DNA from: Sternotherus odoratus
Lineage: Eukaryota > Chordata > Testudines > Kinosternidae
Assembly (NCBI GenBank): GCA_032164245.1
Contig: JAVMKO010000021.1
Location: 12,096,285 to 12,160,284 of the forward strand
DNA length: 64,000 bases
Reading direction: 5' to 3'
Below the pieces are notes generated by a model. That model made no database searches and was not told where the DNA came from. It was given only the letters and a program-made list of their open reading frames with translations. Below, one piece after another: positions 1 through 11,200 of the stretch. The number at the start of each line of letters is the position of its first letter. Position 1 is the first letter of the stretch. A program made the position numbers and the translations under genes.

Positions 1-493
1 ACAAAAACGTGTGTAATAAGGGCAGGACAAGCATTCCACAACCCAATCCAATCCCCTCCTAATATCGATCAGCTAGTTACACATGTAAAGAAATCCCCAT
101 GCAAAGAAATCACTAGTGATGAACACATTAAATATTCTAATCTCTAAATGTAATCAATTTCCTCCTGAATGTAGAATAATCTATTCTGGTATTTAAAAAG
201 ACATTTTAGTAGCTCTGTTATACTAAATTCTCCTTTTTCTGCCATTGCCTTAGATTGATTCTACACATTTTTTTTTAAAAAAAGCCAGCTATACATGTTT
301 CATCTTTACTCAAGCAAAACATGTACAAACCTCTATTAGCAACTGACCAGAAAGTTCCTGGAGCAAGAGAGGGAAAACCACAAAACAGGATTTGTTCTTT
401 TATCTTTTCCAATCCAGACTGATGTAATCAGGCATAACACTGAAGAGATTAATATGCAACCTGGACTAATGAACTGCTATATGCAAAACATAC

Positions 494-626
494 CTGAATG
501 TGTAATTCCCAGGTACCAAGTTGGTCAGTTTCAATATGGCAGCGTCGGTGGATACCTTCTCCTCCCTAAGTGGCCCCTTCAATTCTTCCCAGTGGAAACT
601 GACAATTTTATCATCATCGGTGCTTT
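494..626 (-). CDS. KIAA0319L: KIAA0319L exon: PKD2 core, last exon inside the window
   Basis: 133 nt, acceptor 'ttgaattag', donor 'gtatgt', phases 1 to 2. Residues 501-544: STDDDKIVSFHWEELKGPLR, then EEKVSTDAAILKL and NLVPGNYTF. The STDDDKI..HWEELKGP segment is the most conserved part of PKD2. In mammals PKD2 is the main contact for most AAV serotypes. The next exon, which must begin by completing AG to Ser, lies off the left edge. Confidence 0.96.
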
Positions 627-2251
627 CTAATTCAATTAAAGAAACATGCGTTAGGAATCTGGCTTTATGAGGCCACATTTCAAATAAAGAGCTTTAGTTT
701 GTTCTTTAACACAAATTCAGAGAGTGGAGCTTCTTGTCTCAGTCTCTAGTAGCAGATTTTTCTCTATTCTGCTGGTTTGCTCAAATTGTGTATGCTGTAC
801 ACTGTTTTTGCAGACGCACCCATCCTACTTTTCCCAGGAAAAAGATACTGGTTTGGGGCAGACAAGGAGTCAAAACTGAACAAGTTTAAAAGGAAAGCTT
901 GGCACAGCTTTAAGGACAACAACAAAAATCAATAATGCTTATGCTGGTTAATGGATATGCTTGCAGCTTAACACACAAGGCCACCAATTTTGAATAGACT
1001 CATTTGATTCTTTGTACTTCAGTCAAAACCAGAAAATCTGGCTGGGCTATAACTCTGCTGGGTCCTCCTGTTTCAGGGGGCTCACTGGGGCAAGTACCCC
1101 CCAGGAGGGAGACCTTGTATTTAAGCCGGTGAGTGCAGAATGGAAAGAGAAATCGGCAGCGAAGACCAGTAGCTGTGCTGTCCTTGCCACAAGCTAACAG
1201 GAATTATAGGGAAAGCCTAAAAAATAATTAGGACGAGTTAACCAAGTCCCCAGGTTATGAACTGGTTCTTGCCACAGAAATGTGACACCAAGGGTCACAT
1301 CTATTCCATCTTAATGTGACACGGAGTCTGATCATTGCCAGAGTGGACAGCCAGCCTCGGCGTGCTGGATTCCATGGGACGAGGGTACTCACGGCTCCCA
1401 TCGATGACAGTAGAGGTGGTCGGCAGTGAAATCTCTTGGGATTGCGGTGACACAATAGCCACAGGGGGCTGATTCACACGGGGCTCTGGAACAACAAGAG
1501 GGCTGTGACAATGTTGTTTACAGGCAGATCAATGGTACAAACATAAACCCAGGAACTCTGAAAAATTGTTCAGATTGTCCACTAGGGGTTGCTAAAGTAA
1601 TACATGGAGCACATTCCTTCCACAACCCTATGCCCAATCCACTGTTTGCGAACAGAATTGCCTCTAGGGCTCAGCCACAGAAAGACCAAGAGAAGAGAGG
1701 TCCAAAGTACAGCTGCCAGGCTGTTCACTCCCCTAGACTGCTGATAACAACAACAGGTCTGTGATAACCCTGCAATGCTTACAGCTCCCAACCCTGATCT
1801 TCCTTGGGATTGGACACAGCACTATCCAGTTAGTTACACATCAACCTGAGGTATTGTGCAACAGGTGGAGGGTTCTAAAATAATGAGGGAACAAGCAGAC
1901 TAGGACATGAAGCCAGCGCTCACATAGGGATTATACCATCGTCTGGTCACTGTCAACTCTAGAGCCTCAAGCATTCAGAATGGGGCTGATATTCTTACTA
2001 TAAGGGGGGAAACGCACGGAGCTTCAAAGCACAGTCTTCCCTTCATCTTCCATCCCTGCTGCCCGAGGTTTTTCCCTTGGTGCAACTAGTCTCTGATGGA
2101 GAGGTGCTTTTCCCAGGAGCATGAATTTTCTAAGTATTTCTTCAGCAGTGCTCCATTACTTTCATCATATGATATTAGTTTTCAATAGGTTTGCAGTCAG
2201 TATAGCATAGCTAAGTACACAGGAGGTAGTTTTTCATTTCAGAAAGTAATT

Positions 2252-2282
<31 letters not shown>

Positions 2283-5200
2283 GAGCAATGAATTCTTATT
2301 ATATTAAGTCAAAACCAAGCCCAGCAAACAAAATACCATAATACAGCTGCTGAATTAAACTTGTAGGGACACAATCCAGCCACTGAACTTACTTGGGTTA
2401 ACGGTCACATTCACGTAACCTTCCCCGTGTGCTTTTCCCCCATCAACTATCACTTTGAATTCATACAGACCAACAGTGAGCTGCAAAGGAAATGGAAGAA
2501 GTTACACAACTTCAAGGCAGTGACAATCTGTCAAGAGCCATTAAGAGGTCAGACTGTCATCTTGCATCCTGGTACACTGTTAGAAGCCCAGAGCAAGGAG
2601 ACTGTGTTCTGGTCCATACATGCAAGGAAGAGGGTTTCTACTTCAAGGCAACTTGATGATTCTTTCGTCTCAACAACTCCATCATAAATTAAAAGGCTGA
2701 TATTTCCTATTGCTACTGATTATATAGTGCTGTCAGTCAGGCTAGATTTTCTAGCAACACCTGATGACCAACAGAAGAGGCATTACAGAGCTCAGTTCGG
2801 GTCTCCTGGCAAAGAGGAGATAGAACATTTACATAGGGGATCTCCTCCACAAAGCCTCCATGGACAAATGTAGTTTGTTCAGCCATAAGTCCCTTCACTT
2901 CCCTAAACCCCCAAAAGCCTGGCATTGCACGGGTGTGTGGAAAAGACACGGCTGAATGCGGAGGCTCTGCTGGGTGGTGGTTGAGGGAGGAGGAGGGACC
3001 CTGCATGCGGCTATGCCTAAAGCTCTGGTCTTTCGGAGTGCAGTGCTGGATTTGATGCTTCTTCCAGGACCCTCCCAGTAAAAGAAGCTTTACGTTTCCA
3101 TGCACTGTTTGAAATAACCCTCTTGTTAAAAATTCCCCACCTGTCTGTGAAAAAGAATGATCCTTTCAATCTGCTACAAAACACCTTCAAAGCAAAGGTC
3201 AGGGAGCTAATGTCATTAATAACAACTGCGCAGCACCCCAACTCCTGGGAAGATGAGGGGGTGTGCAAAAGGGAGCTTTAAAAATAACCGAACCACAGAC
3301 CAGCTTCAGGGGGAAAGCAATCACGGCATTCCCTTGAATTTTATCGTTCGCTGCCACTGCAGGATTTTACATGCTGCTCGGAGACAGCACTGAGGCTCTC
3401 AAGTCTGTCCATTCTTTATCACAGGTTTAACTGCACTACATTCAGCTCTTTATAAAACATTCATCTAAACGTCTCCGGCTGAAACTCTGTCAGCCTGCCT
3501 GTCATGCAGTTTCCTATTCATCCTGAAATAACTTGCAAGTCCTTGGTGGCCCACAAAGTCTCTGCCTTCTCCGCTAGTGTCTCACCCTGCATGACACACA
3601 GCAGGATGCTAAGCAGTCAGAGCTTCACCTTAGATAACTTGAGGGTCTGGGAGTGTTTGCCTTCCATCTCTCCACTGTAGTCTTTTGGGTGAGTAATCAG
3701 CGCCCAGTCGTAGGTGTAGCTGGTTCCTAAAGAAAGGAGAATTTCAGAGGCCACACAATTAAAGGAGCATTTTAAAAAAGAGAGACAAGTGCAGGTGTTT
3801 GGATTCCCATCAGCCCCTGCTGCTGCACTATGGGGAAGGGCTGATCTACACTTCAACACCACACTCTTTCTGGGAGCTAGCGATACTCTCACACCTCTTT
3901 AAGGGGTTAAGGAGGTTTAGACCGATCACAACTCCAGAGAGAGACTTATTGCTCTCAAATCTTGGAGGCACCTGTCTGAAAATTTGACCGGTCATCATAA
4001 ACAAGAAACATTTTCCATTTCACGCAAAGTCCCTCTCTATTTCTGCTTCCAGGTCCCCTGTTGTCATTGTGGACAGGGCTATAAATGAGCACATCACAAG
4101 CAAGCTCTGAAGAATTTGCATTTCTTAGATCCAACAAACAACTGAACAGACTCTCCAGCTTTTTGGTTTCTCAGTTTCCCCCTTCTCAGTGTAGCAATCC
4201 TTAAAAGCCAGAGCCTTGTTCAGCAAATCAGAAGTCAGTTGCTAAAAGCTGGTACAATTCCTAACTGCACACATCATCAACTTGCATAGAAGACCCAATA
4301 ATTCCTCATGGAAAACTTTGAAGTTACAATCACTCCCAAACCTGATCTCTCTGGGGACTACACATTTGTAGTGTCTTTATTTCTAACCCCTGCTATTATA
4401 GGAGGATCTAATGGTTAGGGACAGGGGATTCACTGGGAGACCATAGTCAAACCATATTTTTCCATCTCAGCTAACTCCCCTGTAAAACAGAGATTAAACT
4501 TCATCACCTTTAGGTAGAACTTTGAGACTCTCAGCTGACGCACAATATGTATGTGCAAAGCATTATTATTATTATTAGGACAAAGGATGTTTATATTTCA
4601 GGTAGGGGAAATAAACAAGAACAGCTGAGTTCAAGGAGCAAGTCTCTTATCTGTGTGCAAACACTGTAATGCACTGTCACCGAGTTCTGTAAAAGTGATG
4701 TCATCAGAGACTTCAGGTTAGTGCAGAGAGAGTTCTCAGGAAAGCAAGATTCCATTTCCGTGCAAACTTCCATCCCAGTGCACAGCAAAATGCTCTCTGG
4801 ATTAACAGTTTTCCAGAGTTCTCTGTAATGTCAGCAGTGAGCTAGGGGAAGGCTTACAGTCTGGCAGCCCAGGACAACAAAAACTCAGTCCAGAGAAGTC
4901 AAACATCTTCACTGCCCACGGGGTAAATTGCTGACCCAGATTAAAAATTCCTGATCAGTACATCAGACCTTAAGATGAAAACGAGATGTGGTCTCTTGCC
5001 TTCTCTTTCTTTTAAATGACAACCCTGTCTCTTCACAGAAATACTCCTACGGCTCAGCTCAGCTATTTGTTCCTTCTTGTGCCTAAGTCTGTATGGCTAC
5101 AAGAGAAAATTGTGACAGGCACATTTGTGTGTCAATCAACAAAAGCTGACAACCACGTTGTCCTTCGAAGGGGAAAAATATTAATCTGAAAGCAGGTTTT

Positions 5201-8200
5201 CCTAGCCTGCTCAGCAGTTCTTTCAAACAATGGTCTTCTCTCAAAAGTGGTCACACACTCATGAGCAAGAATATTCTCATTCTTGCTGAACAAAAGCAAG
5301 TCTCAGAAGAACTTTCTGCATTCAGCTCCTCATTTCCGACCCAGACCATAATGCCAGGTGAACTGGAGAGAACGACTACATTTAGATGGGACAGACTTTC
5401 AAGATTTTCCCTATATAACAAGGCACTTATCTCTTGTTTGTCACGTCATCATCCCGCACATTAGAGCCCACAGTGAAGTCTTACCTGCTGGTGGTTCAGG
5501 AAGGACAAATGCATTTAACTGAACTTCATTCTTTGGCAGGGTCACTTGGACATTGTTTCCTGCAGAAACTACCAGCTCTTTCATAACTGTGAGGGAGGGA
5601 GAATTACAGCGTTAAAAGGAACAGCGGGAAAATGACATACATAAAGAGAACTTTGGCTTCTGAGCTTGTGGAATAAAAGCCAGCTACAAAATAGCTGTAT
5701 CTTGCAAACATCCCATCACTCAGTGCGGTTTCAGGTTTCTGACTAGTACTGAATGCAAAAACACTAAACAGGACTTCACAATTGTGAGGGAAACCTAGAA
5801 TTATTCAGTTACCTCCCTCTCTTTGGAGAGGCTGTGTCACTTCTGCTGCATTTCTGAGGAACTGAAATGGGACTCTCTTGCCCTATACAGAAGCCTCTAT
5901 TCAACCCGGTCCAGCAGGGATGAAAAGGACTCAGTCGATAGGTTTCAGGAAAGAACCCAGTTGCTCTTGCATGGAGGGGGAAGTCAAGAGCTGCTATTTA
6001 CTCAGATCTCAGCAAATATATGAATTATTCGAGGCACTCATCTGAAAAAAATAAAAGCTTTTTTGGGGGCTAACAGATTTCTAAAACAAGATGCACAGCT
6101 TCTGCTTTCACGCGGTTCTAACCCTCAACACAAGGGGGGTTCATTTACTTTGATTTTTTCTCTCATTTCCTAATCAGGAAGAAAAGATCAGTAGCATTTC
6201 TTATCCATTTCTTCCCAATGCCGACTCATAAGAACAGCCATATTGAATCAGACCAAAGGTCCATCTATCCCAGTATCCTGTCTTCTGACAGTGGCCAATG
6301 CCAGTTGCCCGAGAGACTGAACAGGGCATCACAAAGTAATTCATCCTGTCGCCTGTTCCCCTCAGCTTGATGAAGGGCAGTGTACTGTAGATAGTTGCCG
6401 AAACAAGATTTCATGCCACTACATCTTGTGTCAGATCTTTATTCCCATTACGGTACTGGAGACATCATCACTCCTTCTGAGCTGCACTTGGAGACGAGAC
6501 TCATTAGACATGTAGAGATTTGCAATTCCAAATACAGGATCCCATCCCATAGCCTCAAGGTCTCTGCCAAGGGCCCCAATGGGATGTTAAGGATTGTCAT
6601 GGGCCTATACCAGAAGCCCTCAGGATGGCTTATGATATGGACCCCCAGGATGGGCCAGAGGCCCAAACTGACATATGTGTTGGAAGAGGCTCCCCTCAGT
6701 ATGCTCTTGGAGAAACTATGCAGGTACTGTCAGATGGTGGTGGCTTTTCAGTGCTAGTATGTCTCACCAATCTCTCAGGGGGATATTCTGGTTTTGGAAG
6801 GTGCTGCAAAGTAAAAACACTCACCTGGCACTGGTGTAGGGGTGCCTGATGACGTGGCAGGGATACCCCGGACTGTGGTAACACTATTGTTGGTGGGGAC
6901 GCCAGTAGGCATAGCGGTAACGGTCTGCACCTTCATCGTGTTTTTCTCCTGCAGAGCACTAAGCGTAGGGATAATGTCCTCTAAGGAAAGAGGCTGGACG
7001 GACGTGTCGTTCGACTGCTTGGGTGTCTCAGCTTTGCCAGTGGCAGTCAAACCCAGTGCTATGGGGCTGGAGAACGTAGCCAGCACTGGAAGTTCTGAGC
7101 TGGATGTTCCTGCATGAGCCTGGAAAGAGAACGTCTCAGTCTGAAACTGGATGCCGATTTAGTTTTTTTTAAACTCCAACAGACCTCAAAATCCCCTTGT
7201 ATCTGCACAGCATCAAATGCCTGCAAGATAGTCACACATTCCTCCTAAAATACCTATTCTGCTATTGATAGGAAGCTTTGCAGCTCCTCCTCCTTTCTTC
7301 CAACACAGCTACTATCTGTTTTTGCCAACTCTGCACTTCCCCCTCCGCTCTTTCTCTAGAACAGCTAGGCTGTTCCCAGCTCAGCTGAATACAGCTTAGT
7401 CCCCTTCGATCTAAATACATCAGCTATTGTGGCATATCAGGTGCTAAGGCAGGCTCCACAGAAGATGCTGGGGCGCCTGCAAGACTTAAACGAGTAGAGT
7501 GACAGTAGAGTAAGGCAAAGACACTAAAGCAGGGAACCAGATTTCCCTCACGCAATTTGTCAGTCACATACTCCTATTTCGGAAGCTGTGATGTGGGCAG
7601 GTAGGAAGGAGGAGGATTCTCCCAGCATCTTTTCGATTTAAGAACACTCACTGCAGCTGGGAGTTACTGATTTTAGATTGCCCCTAGGAGAGACAAGCCA
7701 CGCCTTGTATGACCTACATTCAAACAGCTATGTGAACAATTTGGGGAAGTGGATCAGAAAGCTTGTACACATCCCTCCCTCCCCTCCTCCCCCCAACATA
7801 CCATGTGGCATGAGTCAGTTTATTACAAATAATCAAAGCAGACAAAAACAATTTCCTTTCTTTCATCACAAATTCCTTCTGCAGCACCTAGCTCCACTCT
7901 GGTTAGTAGCCTGCAGGCTACCTCCTGGACATTTCAGCTTTAACTGGGCTTATCTGTCGAGTACATCCGCATGGTATATTGTGTTGAGCAAATGCTGTTT
8001 CAATATCTGCTGAACACTTAAAATGCAGCACTTCACCATCTTTATTTGGAACCGGTTTTCTAACTGAATTACCCCATCACTGACTCTACTGGTACAGTTG
8101 GGTCAAAATATCAACCCAAAGAAAGGCACGCAGGACTTTAATATCATGTTACTGGCATTCAGTCTGGGCAACAGATGCTACAAAAGCACATTTCCACATG

Positions 8201-11200
8201 TCCTAGTAGCTAGATTAGACTATACAGAACGTTTTAACACCGCTGGTAAAAATGAAACCCTTGAACATACACCCCAAAACAGCCAGCCAATGCTACTACG
8301 AAGGGAGGAAGCTTGGCCTTGTGGTTCAGGCTTTTCTGCAAAACTCTCTTTCCCTGCAGTGTCGGGTAAGTCACTTATAGCTGCTCTGTCTCGGTTTCCT
8401 AATCTTCAGTGCCAGGTTTGAAGAACTATGTTTGTTCATGTGTTTAAAGTACTTTCAGCTCCACAGACAGAAGATACAAGGGTAAAGCACTATTAATATT
8501 ACGTGCAAAGAAGGATTCTCTCCACTTTCTTACCAGTTAATGGGCTCTTCATGCTTCGGTGAAGCTATAGATTCTTTGCACTAAAGAAGCAGGTAAATCT
8601 TGGGACATGCTACTCTGTAGCAGTCCTCATTAACAGTCTGAACATGGCCAGCAGTAGTGTCTGTTAACATGCACAAATGGGTTTCCCTAACTGTGGGAGG
8701 AGTGGGGGCGATAATTGGCATGCATATTCCAATTTTGGCACCAGACCACATAGCCACCGAGTACATTAATTGGAAGGGGTATTTCTGTATGGTTCTCCAG
8801 GCGCTTTTGGATCTTCTTCTTCTTATCACAGTGGGCATTTCACGGACATTAACACAGGCTGGCCTGGAAAGGTGCATGACGCACGCATCTATCAGAACAA
8901 TGGCCTGTTTAGGAAGCTACAATCAGGGACTTTCTTCCCGGACCAGAAGATCATCGTAGGGGAAGTCGAAATGCCCATTGTGATCCTGGGAAACCCTGCC
9001 CATCTCTTAATGCTGTGGCTTTTGAAGCAATTCATGGGGAACCTTGATAGCAGCAAGGAGCAGTTCCACAATAGGCTGAGCAAATGCAGAATGACCGTTG
9101 AGTGGGCTTTTGGCTGTTTAAAGACTCGCTGGCGCTGCCTCTATGGGAGGCTGGACCTGGCCGATACCAATATTCCTATGCTTATGGCAATGTGCTGTAT
9201 GCTCCATAATATTTGTGAAGGGAAGAGTGAAAGCGTCACTTAGGGCTGGACTGCTGAGGCTCAGCACTTGGAGGCTAAATTTGAACAGCCAGAGACCCAG
9301 GCTATTATTAGAGGGGTGCAGTGGGGGCCATAAGGATCAGGGATGCTTTGAGGCAACAATTTGAAGCTGAAAGACACGAATATTGGTTGCTATGCTCAGG
9401 AGTGCAGTGCTTGTAATGCTAGGAGGGGATTGTGATCGGTACAGATGATACACTGTGAAGGTTTAAGAAAATTGCCTGTTGCTTTGCAAGGCTCTCTGCT
9501 TTCAATTAATGGAATAAAGATTGTTTTCAAACCAAAACAATTATTTTATTAAAAAACAAGCACCGGAGGAAAAAGACAAACAAACAAGCACATCAGCACT
9601 GTGAGGGACAAGGGGAAGGGAGGGTCCCAGTAGGAGGTGGGGTCCCAGGAAGATTTGCGTATGTCCAGGCATCATATGCAACCTTGTCCTTTGGAGTACA
9701 GTGCAGAGGGATGGGTGTTGAGTGCAGTGGGTACTGGGAGTTCACAGTGCAGTGGGTACTGGGACAGGGTAGGAGTGGAATGCAGCAGGTCCCGACTGGG
9801 GCCTGGAGGTTGCTCCAAGTGGGGGGGGAAATCGCCTGGTGCGTGGAGCGTGCATGGCCACCTGGAAAGATGTGCTGAGACCACTGCACGCGTCACCAAG
9901 CAAATAGGAAGGGGACTTTCAAAATTCCAAAAGAATGGATGGGATGGAGCTCCCGGTTGGTCACCTGAGGGCAGGGCAGTAGAGTTCAAACCAATGACCA
10001 GAGAGGCGAGAACCGACATTGTGGGACACCTCCCGGAGGCCAACTGCAGCGCTGTAATTGACCAGGGTGTCTACACTGGCACTGTGGCACTGAAGCTCCA
10101 GTGCAGAAAGCTGTACACTTGTCATAGGAGTGGTTTTTTCACAGCATTGCAACTGTGCTGTTTCTGAGCACTGAGTGGCTTGACAGTGTATACAGAAACT
10201 TGCCAGTGTAGACAAGACCTGAGAGAGGCAAGAAAAGTTTACGGTCAGCTGTAGTGAAATCTCCCCAGAAGTCAGGTGCATATGGAATGGGAGAATGAGA
10301 TCACTGTTTAAGTCTCTATCTCTTATGAAATGCTCGATGAAGGAAAGATTTCAGCAAGAGCACAAGTACTGCAATATTGCAGGAGTGAGAGAAAACAAAG
10401 AGAAACTCATGAGTCACTCTTAAGTAGCATGAAGTTCTGGAAAATCAAACATTCGCAAATGCAAAGTTAAACCACAATGTTGTTTCACACACCTGGCTCT
10501 GGAATTCTCAGTGGTGTTCTTTGGCTCCACTCCACATCCTGTTCTGCAAGCTGATGGCTGATTTCAGTCACAGCACTACCTAGCACTGAAAGATTTGCAT
10601 AGCTGGAGTGGAACAGATCTCTTAATTTTCCTAAACCAGAATGTAACTACAGGAGAAAGGAGCCCACTGCAACAATCCAAAATCCTTGAAATATGGCAGG
10701 AGATATTCAAGCAATGTGGCTTCCTAACATATGATTCACTCTACAACACCACTCTTATTAGGGACTCTACAATGCCTACGATCAGACCCTTTGCATGCAT
10801 AGCAAAGAGCACCTAATATTTCAAACATCTATTTCTGTTTAAATTAGACATCTGGAAATACTGTACTGACTTTCTATTTTTTTGGAATAGAAGCCCAAAT
10901 GATCCTCATTTATTCACTGCTAATGCAAACCCTTATGGACTTCAGAGTATGAAAGAATGAGTCTTAAAACAAAATAAAAATTAAGACTACAGATCAGGAA
11001 CAGAGTAAAGTTGATCTGAAGATGCATGACAAAATAGGAGAGATTTGTAGTGTAATATGCTGAATTGCTCCAGAATTCAACACTCTTCTTACAGAAAGCT
11101 ACTTATTTTATTTTGTGGGTCAACCAGATATATTATGGGTAACTGACTCCATACACTCCCCTGCCTTTTGCTGGTTACATCACACCCAGACATCACTCCT

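Larger units (their letters stand above)
627..6824. other. KIAA0319L: KIAA0319L introns between PKD exons
   Basis: Non-coding stretches 627-1392, 1486-2392, 2481-3628, 3727-5484 and 5587-6824. They contain a (TC)n(AC)n tract at 2252-2284 and a CR1-type fragment at 6228-6345. A 120-codon open frame at 6395-6757 shows no family I recognise and is probably chance or an old repeat. Confidence 0.7.

Noticed and set aside
6395..6757. 120-codon open frame in a KIAA0319L intron
   Set aside because: No recognisable family, an opposing open frame on the other strand and no splice or promoter support. Possibly an old repeat.
8581..8877. Minus-strand open frame over the Harbinger relic
   Set aside because: Antisense shadow of the transposase remnant.
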